Below the pieces are notes generated by a model. That model saw nothing but the letters and a program-made list of their open reading frames with translations. It did no database searches and was not told the origin of the DNA. A program made the position numbers and the translations under genes. From Synaphobranchus kaupii (taxonomy: Eukaryota; Chordata; Actinopteri; Anguilliformes; Synaphobranchidae), in the NCBI GenBank assembly GCA_029718625.1, contig CM056376.1, forward strand, positions 112,832,110-112,896,109: DNA of 64,000 nucleotides, given 5' to 3'. The stretch's first letter is position 1; each line of letters starts with the position of its first letter. This document shows, one piece after another, positions 23,330-34,113 of this stretch.

Positions 23330-24340
23330 CCCCCTAATGTTATATATAATGTTCCTGGCACGTTCCTGGAACGTCATATTGAATGTTTGAAGAACATAAG
23401 AGGAAGGTTCCCAGAATGTTCCCCCTATGTTTCATGGAATGCACCTAGAATGTTCTCCTGATGTTATAGAAAATGTTCGTAGTGCACAAGCGGAAGGTTC
23501 CCAGAATGTTATCCTCATGTTATGTAGAACGTTGCCCTGATGTTTTATGGAATGCCCAGAGAATGTTCCCCTCATATTATATAGAATACTCTTAGAACGC
23601 CAGAGGAAGGTTCCCAGAACATTACCCTCATGTTACATAGAATGTTCCCCTGATGTTTCATGGAATGCTCCTAGAATACTCCCCTGATGTTATATAAACT
23701 GTTCCTAGAGCGCAAGAGGAAGGTTCCCAGAATGATACCCTCATGTTACATCGAACGTTGCCCTGATGTTTTATGGAATGCCCAGAGAATGTTCCCCTCT
23801 GATGTTACATGGAATGCTCTTATAATGTTCCCCTGATGTTATATAAACTGTTCATAGTGCAAAAGAGGAAGGTTCCCAGAAAGATACCTTAATGTTACAT
23901 AAAACATTCCTCTGATGTTCCATGGAATGTTCCTAGAATGTTCCTCTGATGTTATATAAGCTGTTCGTAGAGCGCAAGAGGAAGGTTCCCAGAATGATGC
24001 CCTCATGTTACATAGTAAGTTGACCTGATGTTTTATGAAATGCCCAGAGAATGTTCCCCTCTGATGTTACATGGTATGCTCCTAGAATGTTCCCCTGATG
24101 TTATATAAACTGTTTGCGGAGAAGCAAGAGGAAGGTTCCCAGAACGATACCCTCATGTAACATAGAACATTGCCCTGATGTTTTATGGAATGCCCAGAGA
24201 ATGTTCCCCTTTGATGTTACATGGAATGCTCCTAGAATGTTCCCCTGATGTTATATAAAATGTTCGTGGAGCACAAGAGGAAGGTTCCCAGAACGATACC
24301 CTCATGTTACATAGAATGTGCCTAGAACCTAAGAGGAAAA
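23330..24340 (+). repeat. minisatellite of 113-150-bp units rich in GTTCC words
   Basis: The word GAGGAAGGTTCCCAGAA or its variants recurs near 23401, 23491, 23604, 23718, 23866, 23979, 24129 and 24278. Spacings alternate around 113 and 150 bp, a difference of ~37 bp, which suggests a higher-order arrangement of smaller blocks. Word content (GAATGTTCCC, GATGTTATATA) resembles the satellite at 15560-17500. Confidence 0.85.
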
Positions 24341-24479
24341 GGGACGTTCCTCAGAAATGTTGTGTGAGATTTCTTAGAACCTGAAAAAAACTCAACATTG
24401 CATCAACCAGGGAACGTTTAGAGCAACCTTAATAACATACAGGGAACCTTCCTAGAATGCGATTCCGTTAGCTGGGAAG

Positions 24480-25300
24480 GTCCATACAAACAAAGTAGTC
24501 ATTCTCATAGGCTTTAAAAGCCTTATCCATCCAAACCCTTTGCAAAACACAGTTTGAACAGAGGGTAATACACTGAGTTACAGTAGATAATACAGAAGCA
24601 AATGAGGACCACTTAAGTAAATAAAAGCACAGTTAGAAAGTGAAATACAAAATTGCAAAAAATAAATAAATAAATAAAAATAAAGGATGTGTTCTCTAAA
24701 CAATCTTTGTCACTGAAGTTTGTAAGAATGGGTAAGTTTACATGCACAGCAATATCCGATTATTGGAAGCTAACAGCTTATGCCAGTATTTAACTTATCG
24801 CGTTCACATGGAGATGAGAAATGTGATTACTCCAAAAGCCGCGTCTCTTCATAATCGGCTCTGTGGAAAAGGTAGCTAGGCTACTAACTGCTTCCTGTTG
24901 TAAGGACAAAAATGATCCGCACATCAAAAATTATTATTATTATTATTGTTATTATTATTATTATAGATAGCTAGTAGTTATTATTATAGCTAGTTATTTA
25001 ATAGCTAATTGCTAGTGGTTGATTGACATTTGAGGCTCGTTTGATACCGCAGACCCTTGATGACTTAGTACAGACTCACAGAACTTTCAACATCACAATA
25101 GACAATCACACAGACAATCAGATCATTGCCCTTTACTTATGTCATCTTTAAAACAAAGGTGTGGTGCAAAAAGACAATGGGCATTAGACAATCAATGAAT
25201 ACAACTGGCATATATACAAATCATTTTGTTGAATAGATACACATAGCATTGAATGACTTTAATATAGAAATGTCAATGTTGATACAATATTTAGGGGGCA
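24480..25300. other. intergenic DNA with microsatellites
   Basis: An AAATA-rich stretch lies near 24658-24685 and an ATT run near 24930-24964. No gene or element boundary is supported. Confidence 0.5.
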
Positions 25301-25305
25301 ACTTT

Positions 25306-25594
25306 TACATTACATTACAAGCATTTAGCAGACGCTCTTATCCAGAGCGACTTACACAACTTTTTAGCATTTTTTATATATATTATCCATTTATACAGCT
25401 GGATCTATACTGAAGCATTTCAGGTTTTTTAGCATTTTTAAAATATATTATCCATTTATACAGCTGGATCTATACTGAAGCATTTCAGGTTAAGTACTTT
25501 GCTCAAGGGGACAATGGCAGTGTCCTACCTGGGAATCGAACCTGCAACCTTTCGGTTACAAGGCCAGTTCCTTAACCATTATACTACACTGTAC
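25306..25594 (-). mobile_element. tRNA-derived SINE with an internal 65-bp duplication
   Basis: The minus strand begins with a tRNA-like head: A-box-like TAGTATAATGGTTAAGGA and B-box GGTTCGATTCCC. It ends in the fish SINE 3' domain around GAGCGTCTGCTAAATGC, then TAATGTAATGT repeats. Bases 25361-25425 and 25426-25490 are near-identical direct repeats, an internal tandem duplication. A diverged relative lies at 29925-30130. Confidence 0.75.
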
Positions 25595-25884
25595 AACTTA
25601 AATCGTAGGTGTATGTTTGATACCAGTTCCAATATACAATGGGCCTCAACATGGTCGTGAAAAGTAGCGTATATTTGATGGATCCAGCTTGCGTACAAAA
25701 TTCTCACGTGTGATTCATCAAACTTGTGCAAATCACTGAGCGTAATTGTATGATAAATCAGACTTGATTGTATATTAGGAAGCGCGTTTACATCATTATG
25801 AATTACCGTGCTCAGACGCCCATTTTATTATCTATATTTATAATGTGATAGAAGACACGACTGTGACTTGATTCGTCAAGATTT

Positions 25885-26257
25885 ATTTTATTTTTTTCTG
25901 ATTTTTTCCCATTTTCTCCCAATTTTGGTAGCCAATTGAACCTAATTCTAATTCAATTCCCCCCATGTATAGCAACCGCTAGAGAATCGCCGCTACACAA
26001 CCCCGTCAGCCGGTGGTAGGAAGGAGGGCGCCACATCCTCTGCAGGGCGCAACTCCTCGAGCTCCTGCCCATGATTCCAACTCGCCCAGGGCCGTTCTTT
26101 TGCGCAGCAATTCTCTCCGAGCCGCTCCCCCCACCCGGGAGCAGCCGCCAATTGCCACTCCCACAGGGCACCGGCCATGCTCGGATCTGGCAGGACCAGG
26201 GCGCGAACCCCGATCCTCGGAGCACAACTGCTTTTTACCACTGTACCACCGCGGTGT
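25885..26257 (-). mobile_element. tRNA-derived SINE with 15-bp target duplication
   Basis: The insert is flanked by the exact direct repeat GATTCGTCAAGATTT at 25870-25884 and 26258-26272. On the minus strand it starts with a tRNA-like head: A-box TGGTACAGTGG and B-box-like GGGTTCGCGCCC. It continues through a GC-rich body to an A/T-rich 3' end (TCAGAAAAAAATAAAATAAA). The long duplication marks L1/LINE-type retrotransposition. It inserted into the Harbinger-like element, so it is younger than that element. Confidence 0.85.
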
Positions 26258-26690
26258 GATTCGTCAAGATTTCTATCACGCCGGTTCCGACGTTCGTTTG
26301 ATCTTCTAGGCTAATAAAAAGGAGATCGGATTTATAGAAAAAATATAAACAGTTTTGCGTCTTGCATACAACATGACTGGCATAATTATTTTCATATGGC
26401 TGAGCCTGTCTCCTCTAAATACTTATGCAGAGGCTATTCCTGATGTAATCATTTTAACCGCTTCTGCTTCGTTCCATTTAGGCTGCACAATAGCAATTAA
26501 ATTAATAGTGATTAAAAATCAACTTATTCAGATACTATTTTGACAATTAGGCTACACAACGAAAGTCTACAGGCACAACATGTAGGTCAAGTGCATTTTA
26601 CACATAGGCCCAGATGCATTAACTGCTTTTAATATTTTCATAAATGGAATGACTTGGATGTGCCATTTCTATGATCAGCTACTCATTTAA

Positions 26691-27288
26691 AGGTTGTATC
26701 AGCGATTTTGGGTGGAAACATAAATGATCACATTCATCTGATTTTTCCTCACGATCCGCTAGCTGCCCGCCCCATAAGCAGGCCGTCAAAAAACCGCGTC
26801 TCTGTAGGCAGCCTATGCTCCGAGATCGTACACAAAAACAATGGTACTACCAACTACTCAAAACCAAAATAAACAGTATTCCAACCAATCACAATGATCT
26901 GCACAAACGTGACGTCACTTCTGAAGCGAAATCCCAAACAAACATACTTATGAATAATTATGTTATGTTTTAAAAAATAGTGTTCAAGCATCCAGAATTA
27001 TAACCACGTTAATAACGTTTGTAAGAAACCAAACCGTTTGTAAATCCGTCAAGATTTCAGCGAGATAAGAGTATTAGCGTTTGTGCAGATCATTGTGATT
27101 GGTTGGAATACTGTTTATTTTGGTTTTGAGTAGTTGGTAGTACCATTGTTTTTGTGTACGATCTCGGAGCATAGGCTGCCTACAGAGACGCGTTTTTTTG
27201 ACGGCCTGCTTATGGGGCGGGCAGCTAGCGGATCGTGAGGAAAAAAAAAAAAAAATTATGTTTCCACCCAAAATCGCTGATACAACCT
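26691..27288. mobile_element. palindromic MITE flanked by TTAA
   Basis: The ~225-bp arms are near-perfect inverted copies, from AGGTTGTATCAGCGATTTTG (26691) to its complement ending at 27288. TTAA lies directly outside both ends (26687-26690 and 27289-27292). TTAA targets point to Kolobok or piggyBac; the AGG terminus favours Kolobok. There is no coding capacity. A pure A run (27241-27255) in one arm is the main difference between the arms. Confidence 0.8.
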
Positions 27289-27619
27289 TTAAGGCGAACT
27301 TTGATTTTAAAGCTCACATAGCCTGTTTTTCAAAAAGCACCTTTTTGTTTATCACCTGTTGACTCCGCAGTGCTCTGAACAAAAGTAATTGCTTTCATTA
27401 TAGGCTGCACAACTATTACCTCGCCGTTCACTGCACGCAATGTCGCTGCCTCACCACTCGGAAAAGCGTACGCAAGGTCGAGAGCTGTCGTGAGATTTCA
27501 TCGTACTGTACACGCACGTTCATTTTGATAAATCCAGAAATTTCCCTTAAAATGGCCGTACGCTCACTTTTACGATCAGATTTGAACGTACGCCTGAATG
27601 ATAAATGAGGCCCATTGTG

Positions 27620-28015
27620 CTTAGTACCACACCTTTGTTAAGATTTGTGTATATGTTGTATTAATTCCTCTACTTTGTTTTAAGTCATTTTAATACAGCA
27701 GCAGCTATTGCTTGGCTTCATTCACTTTCGTGCAGGAGCAATAGTCCCAGTGTCTGTGTTACTGCTCTGAGTTGACTTTTTATTGACAGTGACTGTCCTT
27801 GATTTTATTTAATTATCCAGGGCTTTTATAATTTATGATAAATCACACAGGTTTAAAATAAGAGTAAAGTAGATAATACTAATGTAAGCTTTAAATGAGC
27901 AAAGAATATACTTGCCCAACAGTAATAGCTGCAGAAAATTGTTCTTGGTATTTGTTCTTCCCAAAGGTGACCAATGATGTTCCAAAGATTAGATTAGCGG
28001 AAAAGTGAGTGTTAA
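27620..28015. other. AT-rich spacer downstream of GIMAP-A
   Basis: No gene is visible. It lies just beyond the presumed 3' end of GIMAP-A. Confidence 0.4.
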
Positions 28016-28019
28016 ATTG

Positions 28020-28054
28020 TTTATTGTGCACAATGTGTGTTTAGAGTGTTTATT
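28020..28054 (-). terminator. two candidate poly(A) signals of GIMAP-A
   Basis: On the minus strand AATAAA occurs at 28025-28020 and 28054-28049, each in the context GTGCACAATAAACA, about 190-220 bases past the GIMAP-A stop codon. Signals this close to the stop are reasonable for a short 3' UTR. Confidence 0.5.
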
Positions 28055-28094
28055 GTGCACAATGAAACATTTTTTAAGAAAGAAATATGACCTG

Positions 28095-28170
28095 CCTAAT
28101 GCACCTATAACAGGCCCTGTTCTCACTACTGTTCCTGGTCCAGTTCCAAAAGCTGCTACTCCTGGCATTT
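28095..28170 (-). pseudogene. possible extra Gly/Ala-rich GIMAP C-terminal fragment
   Basis: About 70 bases beyond the GIMAP-A stop, the minus strand reads PGVAAFGTGPGTVVRTGPV in an open frame. It is similar in style to the hydrophobic Gly-rich tail of GIMAP-A and GIMAP-C. It may be a relic of a duplicated C-terminus. Very short; weak. Confidence 0.25.
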
Positions 28171-28240
28171 TAAGAAATTAGCTTGGTTCAACATCTACTT
28201 TTATCTTTGACATACAAGTAAATGCGTTAGACATTTTCTT

Positions 28241-29579
28241 CTAAAACTTAGTTTGGCGGGTCATTTTTGTGTAAGCCTTGTTTTTTCTTGTTATTTTTTG
28301 TACACAATCCACTGCTGTGTCTCTTACAGCCCAAGCAGCTCTCTCTGCGGCTTCTCTTGCAGTCTTTGCTTCCTCTGCTGCTTCTGCCCCAATTACCCCC
28401 CCTACTACCATACCCGCACAGGCCCCTAGTCCAGCTACTGTACCTAATGCTATCCCTGTGACGGGTAGTATAGCTGCAGCCCCTACCCCTGTAGTCTGCA
28501 CTATGGCTCCTATAGCTAGTGCCTTTCCTGAAACAAATGTGTTTACTATAATAGTTAAAAGTGATGCCAAAGCTAGAGGAACGCCAAGTAATGCACCCAA
28601 CAGAGCGCCTGTTCCTATGCCTGCTACGTTGATTAAAATCCTTTTCAGTACGCTCCGTTTTGCCACTTCTCTAGGTTTACCCTTTGCCTTTTCCTCTTTA
28701 ATGGCTTTTTCCACAGCTTGCAACACCGCATTGGTATAGTGCTCGCCTCCATTCTGTTTCACCATCTGATCAATCGTGTTCAGCAGATTTTTGATTTGAA
28801 GAGCGTTGCTTCTGTCATCACTGTGTCCTGCACTGGGATTATTCCAGTATTTGTTATCGATGACATGAAGCCGATCTCCACACTTTTCAACGAGTGTTTT
28901 CAGGTGGTTGTTGTTATCCACAAACTGCCGGATGGTCTTGCCGTCTTCAAGCTGGTCTCCCCGGGTAAACAGGACAACAGCGTACTTCAGAGCCTCATCC
29001 CCAAACGTTTTCAGAATCTCTTCCACCACTTTCTTCTCCTCCGGTGTTTGCTTCTCCACATTCAGCAGTATAACAAAGGCGTGAGGTCCAGGGGAACACT
29101 CTGTGATGCACTTTATTATTTCAGCTTTCAGATTTTTATCAGAGTTTTCATCAGAGTTTTCAGTAGAAAAATACCCTGGTGTGTCAACCACAGTGATTTT
29201 CCTCCCATCTATAGTCTTTGTTTTAGCCTTACATTTAGATGTTTCAGAGTTTGCCTCAGATGAAGCTTTGAACACATTATCTTCCAGAATCGTGTTGCCT
29301 GTGCTGCTCTTCCCAGCTCCTGTCTTACCCAACAGAACAATCCTTAGATCAGCTGTATCTAGAAAAAATTTAAATTGAATGTTTATAAATTACACAGATG
29401 ATCATGCAACAGGTTAATTGAATAAAGTAAACAGGTGGGCAACATGTATGGTATGGTACTGCCCTATTTATAGAAGGCTTTCAGTCTGACAGAAACCCAC
29501 AACAACTTCTGATATCAGAACTACGCCCTTGTGCTACACAGCCAGCATCTGTTTTAGATCATCATTACTGACCTTCCAT
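28241..29579 (-). CDS. GIMAP-A: GTPase IMAP family (AIG1-type) protein
   Basis: Coding exon 2 runs 29358 to 28241; a 7-base coding exon 1 (ATGGAAG) fits at 29579-29573. Exon 2 follows the acceptor TTTTTTCTAG and enters in the phase that exon 1 leaves, giving [13 protein letters not shown] and 374 residues. Motifs: P-loop GKTGAGKSS (13-21), DTPG (61-64), TRGD (134-137), and the IMAP box region KYAVVLFTRGDQLED. The C-terminal ~85 residues (about 243-327) are hydrophobic and Gly/Ala-rich, likely a membrane-inserting tail, then a basic end. GIMAPs are guanine-nucleotide-binding proteins of lymphocyte and vacuole membranes involved in immune-cell survival and pathogen responses. The donor at 29572 is GTCAGT. 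An alternative first exon with a better donor lies at 30909-30915. Exon 2 is intact. Exon 1 choice is inferred. Confidence 0.85.
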
Positions 29580-29905
29580 TATACTTTCTGTTATGAGTTG
29601 AAGAACTTGAAAGGGTAATTCAGACAATCTGCACTAGCATGCAAGTCTAGAGTTGCGCTTTGATGAAATAACTTGATTTCACAGCCATACACATAACAAA
29701 GAAGTAATTTCCCGCATGTCTGTTTATGCCGGTCTGATTTCCTTAGGGTAAATCACATTTAGCAGAAACAGGACACAACCTGCCATATATGCAGATTAGA
29801 GAGGAAGAGAAAGTTAACTGAATATTTAAGAAAGAAATGTCAATAATGATTCATAATTGATGCATTCTGTTGAGGATGCAAATCAAATCGTAGCTATACT
29901 TTTGA
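29580..29905 (-). promoter_or_regulatory. GIMAP-A proximal promoter candidate, conserved with GIMAP-C
   Basis: Upstream of the 29579 start, the minus strand shares several blocks in the same order with 48625-48928 upstream of a GIMAP-C first exon. Blocks are GGAATTGGTGTCAAAAGTAT, TATTGACATTT, CTCTAATCTGCATAT, TGTGATTTACC, GACTTGCATGCT and the start context GAAAGTATAATGGAAGGT. No TATA box is evident in this copy. Promoter function is inferred from this conservation. Confidence 0.5.
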
Positions 29906-29924
29906 CACCAATTCCAATCTAATG

Positions 29925-30130
29925 CAAAGATAAACTTTAATAATGGTCTGGGCTTGTACCGTGAATGTTGCAAGTTCAATACTAAGATAAGACACTGCCA
30001 TTCTACCCTTGAGCTAGGTACCTAACCTGAATTGCATCTGTGAATGTCCAGTTGTATACATGGATACTATGTAAAAAGTTTTGTAAGTCTGGATAAGAGC
30101 ATCTGTTAAATGCCGGTAAAGTAATGTAAC
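29925..30130 (+). mobile_element. diverged SINE, same family as 25306-25594
   Basis: The 3' part (GGATAAGAGCATCTGTTAAATG, then AAGTAATGTAA) matches the 3' domain of the SINE at 25306-25594 in the opposite orientation. The tRNA-like head near 29945-29985 is decayed. It lies in the spacer between the two candidate first exons of GIMAP-A. Confidence 0.6.
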
Positions 30131-30504
30131 CTGCAATATAATCTTCAGTAATTACAATGCAATTCCCTAAGTACAATGCAAATTCCTACAGATGTCCATA
30201 CAACTATTAACATATCAAATGGCAGATTTTATTCTATCATATTATATAGAAAATTTTAATTTTTTTAAACTGACAGTATTCCTGCAGGTCCCCTTCAGTT
30301 ACTTCACAAAGCAAATTGGTTTTCCTGCAGGAAATGTGCAATACGTGCAATATAAATGTGCATTATGATGGAGTGGACATCCTTTAAATTATATTAGAGA
30401 AAGTATTTTGTAAATAAAATAAACCCCTAGGCTTTATACCAATCAAACCAAATATTATGTATACTGGTCAGTAACTTCTTAATATTTTGTCTCTGCTTCC
30501 TTGT

Positions 30505-30615
30505 GTCATAATAATAATTATGTATTATAATTATAATAATAATAATTAGTATTATAATTATAATTATTATTTTAATAATAATAATAATAATTAGTATTAT
30601 TATTATAATAATATT
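30505..30615. repeat. imperfect (AAT/ATT)n microsatellite
   Basis: Mixed ATAATAATAATT and TTATAATTATAA blocks with local self-complementarity. No other content. Confidence 0.85.
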
Positions 30616-30908
30616 GTGATAGAAAACATTTATTTCTGGAAAGACTCAGTGAAAGAATGCAGGTGTGGTAAGCACACAGACAACAAGGCTTGATAAGCCA
30701 TGAAAGCAATTAATAAATACATTTTTCCTTCTATGCTATAATCACCTTTATCCACCCATTACAGATCACATATTATGTTCAATGGAATTTTATCTCCCAT
30801 AGCTACATTTATAGTTGCATTTATACAGTGGAAACACAGTGAAAAACAATTTCAGTTGAAATTCTAGTCTGGAAAAACACATGACAGCACTTGGACAAGT
30901 TTTCTTAC

Positions 30909-30915
30909 CTTCCAT
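30909..30915 (-). other. candidate alternative coding exon 1 (minus) for GIMAP-A
   Basis: The minus strand reads ATGGAAG/GTAAGAAAAC, the same start and donor as the plus-strand first exons of the array. Splicing to 29358 would give the same MED start as the nearer exon. Its 5' flank (CAAACATTCATTG, CCTCCTTCAACTTGTATAC) is an inverted relative of the plus-strand exon flank at 31365-31446. Confidence 0.5.
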
Positions 30916-31446
30916 TCCAATACACCGGTCATACCTTATGAGTATACAAGTTGAAGGAGGTACTGCTGGGTAGCAGCTGGTGCAATGAATGTTTGCTTTT
31001 AAAAAGTCTTTATTCACTTACAGGTGAATACCCCGCCTTTCATCAGATTACTTTGTCTTCCCGTGTTCAAAGTTGTCTCTTAAAGTGACAGTTCACTGCA
31101 AAATGAACTTTACATCCTGCTTCTTTCTTCAAGAATATTTGTTTGACTTGACAGTAACTGAAAGCATATGTCACGGATACAGGCTCTCATCTATAACACA
31201 GGGCCAAAATCTGTAATTAGTACAAATGAATAGAGTGAAACAACTGAAATATGTTTATTATATTCATGAAACACCAATCGGAACTTGGAACGTGTGGAGT
31301 CAAAGTCATTTGATGAAAGGCGGGGTATTCACCTGTAAGTGAAAAAAAACTCAGCTTATCAAAACAAACATTCATTGAACACCGACTGATTCCCAGCAAT
31401 ATCTCCTTCAGCTCGTCTACTAATAATGTATAAACGGTGCAGTGAA
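30916..31446. promoter_or_regulatory. divergent promoter region between opposed GIMAP first exons
   Basis: The ~530 bp between the two ATGGAAG exons has inverted symmetry. Each side has GGGGTATTCACCTGTAAGTG and AAACATTCATTG blocks oriented towards its own exon. Bases 31075-31260 hold a reverse copy of the dispersed repeat also found at 5141-5446. It is a candidate bidirectional promoter; activity is inferred from symmetry and exon placement only. Confidence 0.5.
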
Positions 31447-31453
31447 ATGGAAG
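31447..31453 (+). other. candidate GIMAP-B first coding exon, array unit 1
   Basis: ATGGAAG followed by donor GTAAGAACTC. The 5' flank contains CTCCTTCAGCTCGTCTACTA and TATAAACGGTGCAGTG. The exon leaves phase 1, compatible with exon 2 at 45860. This would require a ~14.4-kb intron. Confidence 0.45.
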
Positions 31454-31923
31454 GTAAGAACTCATCAGTGCTTTTCCAAATGTTGTCATGTATTTTATCA
31501 GACTACAATTTCAAGTACAATAGTTTTTCTCTTACCACACCGCCAGTGTACCCGCGTGGGCTAAAAATGTATTTAACAACAGATTATGTAATGGGTGAAA
31601 CGGATGATAAAGTGCCAAAGGTGATTATACGTAGCAAGAAAAAACTTTGGACTTTGCCATTCTAACAGAGTCTGGTTCACTCCTCTGCACACCTCCCTTC
31701 GCTCTGAGGGGATATGCAATTTTAGGCCTGCATGTAAACAGATGAAAATGATTGATCTCAAAAATGTATTTCTTTGGGTAAGGGAAATCCTGATTGAATA
31801 GCAAGTGCATCCTGTCACCTGACAGCAGTCAGAGCCTTGTATGGCCTCAGGGTGAGGATATTAAAGGGGACATTAAACACTCGGTAAAGTGGTTTGTTAG
31901 CTTTTTACCTTAAATTAGATATG

Positions 31924-32763
31924 ACCGTGCGTTCAAATCTCAAACCGACCCGTATTTGCTGGAAAAATAAGTTACAATTTGCTTTTTTTCCCACTAGGGC
32001 GCAGCCATCTTGGACCAACTGCGGTCATGACGTCACTAGGTTGGTTGGTCTCTGCTGCTCAATGTATTCCTATGGGAAAATAGCTGACTTTCAGTGAGCT
32101 CAACGATATATCGTGAGGAAAAAATAAAACAAAAAATGCACAGAAGGTCTTTTTCCTATTGTCCCGAGATGCTCAAATGAGTTCTGAACAAAACTTAATT
32201 TAAAACTTCATTTCAACTAACTGCTTCTGACCATACTAATGCTGTGGTCAGCCGGCAACTGCAGCGGCGCTGCATTGCCTTGATATATTAGTTAACAGTC
32301 TGCAAATATATACCTACCGCGACCTAGCATCACAAGCTAATGCTTATTTTCTATAGGCAATATTAGCTAGACACGACTTTAGCTCCCAAACCGTTTATGA
32401 AGGCAACACAGCGGCGATGCAGTTGCCGGCTCGTCAGGCCACAGCATTAGGAGCTATGGTTAGAAGGAGTTTGTGGAAATTAAGTTCTAAATTAAGTTTT
32501 GTTCGGTAATGCTCATTTGAGCATTTTGGGACAATAGAAAAAGACTGTGCGTTTTCTGTTTCATTTTTTCCTCACGATTCATCGTTGAGCACACTAAAAG
32601 TCAGCTATTTTCCCATAGGAATACATTGAGCAGCAGAGACAAACCAACCTAGTGACGTCATGACCACAGTTGGTTCAAGATGGCTGCGCCCTAGTGGAAA
32701 AAAAGCGAATTTCAACTTTTTTTTCCAGCAAATACGGGTCGGTTTGAGATTTGAACACACGGT
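31924..32763. mobile_element. palindromic MITE embedded in array unit 1
   Basis: Left arm ACCGTGCGTTCAAATCTC (31924) and right arm GAGATTTGAACACACGGT (to 32763) are inverted copies, ~240 bp each. Both include the CCATAGGAATACATTGAGCA and GTCATGACGTCA-type blocks. It recurs at 34583-35422, 37242-38081, 39901-40739 and 42827-43665, so it inserted before the array expanded. No transposase. Confidence 0.8.
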
Positions 32764-34106
32764 GATGCCTGTAACACGGTCCAAAAAAGTTGGGACAGGG
32801 GCAAAAAAAAAGATTGGGAAGTTAAAAAAAAACACCTGTTTGGAAGATTCCATAGTCAGTTTATTTTTTCACACAGTTTCCTGTTTCTGTTAAACCCACG
32901 TGATTTACCATAAAGAAACCTTCACCACCCAAACAGAGCAATCTGATTGGCTTGTTAGCTGGCTGCACTGCACAGTTTAACCCTTAAGCCCTCAAGCCTA
33001 TGAGAGAGAGAGAGCGCTCACTACCATGTGCCGTGATGTCACCAATCAATCACTCCAAGGCCTGAGAGACTGAGGTGCTGATGGCTGATTAATAAAGTGG
33101 AACTCTGGAACCCTCCTCTCATCTATACCATACATAACTATAGCGCATGATATTTCTCAGATGGTATTCTAGGCACATGTGAATTTATTTCTGTAGACGA
33201 AGTGTAGTTCTGCAGTAGTACACACATGCCACTGTCTCACAGATGATGTAGAAAACATTGTCAAAATCAGTTAAGGAACTTATAGTCATTGGCTAGGAAA
33301 GTGGACATGCTGTGTGTTGTTCACATTTGTTTAATTATACATGTAAAGCAGCCTGTATTGTCTGTGCATCGTTTTATTTTATTTTTATTTTTTTTCCATG
33401 GAAAACAGAAAAGAAGAATTGAGGAGGTAGATCCACTGTCTGTCTTTCTTAACAGTGAATTGAATATGAAAGAATATATCAATTACTTTGTTCCATGCAA
33501 AAATAGTATACTTAAAGTATTCTACAGTATACTATTGGATACTCCAATTATATTCCCTCAGCATACTATCTTTCAGCATAAAAGAAATCTCATGAATAAT
33601 ATGACTTACTGTAAAATTAGTTCACGTATGTAACAGTGGAGCCAATAATTAATGGGCTATATGACAATGTGCTCATTCAACCTCCAGGTGAGTAATTGTC
33701 ATGAATAACTGCATTCATGTTTACTGTTTCATGGATATGAGAAATATATTTCAGATGTTTCTCTCTCCATTAATATGCACTAATTTCAGATTCCGTGGTA
33801 TAGATGACCTGTGGTATAGTTGCCTGTATCCATGACAGATGCCTTGAAGAGTTAACCGCGTCACGTTGTCAAACAAATATCTTGAAGAAAGAAACAGGAC
33901 GAAAAGTTTTCATTTGGCACTGAATTATCACTTTAAGAGGCAACTTGGAACATGTGGAGTCAAAGTCATTTGATGAAAGGCGGGGTATTCACCTGTAAGT
34001 GAAAAAAAACTCAGCTTATCAAAACAAACATTCATTGAACACCGACTGATTCCCAGCAATATCTCCTTCAGCTCGTCTACTAATAATGTATAAACGGTGC
34101 AGTGGA

Positions 34107-34113
34107 ATGGAAG
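34107..34113 (+). other. candidate GIMAP-B first coding exon, array unit 2
   Basis: ATGGAAG with donor GTAAGAAAAC. The flank is almost identical to the other units. Confidence 0.45.

Larger units (their letters stand above)
25636..27618. mobile_element. Harbinger-like DNA element, non-autonomous, with nested insertions
   Basis: An exact 13-bp inverted repeat ACAATGGGCCTCA / TGAGGCCCATTGT lies at 25636-25648 and 27606-27618. Subterminal sequence (ATTCATCAAACTTG, GATAAATCAGACTTG, TTAGGAAGCGC, ATCATTATGAATTACC) is shared with the copy at 53008-53760, which also carries Myb-like protein remnants. That suggests the PIF/Harbinger superfamily. A SINE (25885-26257) and a palindromic MITE (26691-27288) are inserted inside. 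No transposase is encoded here. Confidence 0.6.

Noticed and set aside
26013..26309. Pro/Arg-rich frames in a GC-rich island
   Set aside because: The GC-rich block is a SINE body with exact target duplications, not a CpG-island gene.
28278..29263. Long plus-strand frames opposite GIMAP-A
   Set aside because: Shadow frames of the GIMAP-A exon; only the minus strand shows the GTPase motifs and splice signals. The same applies to minus-strand frames over GIMAP-B and GIMAP-C.
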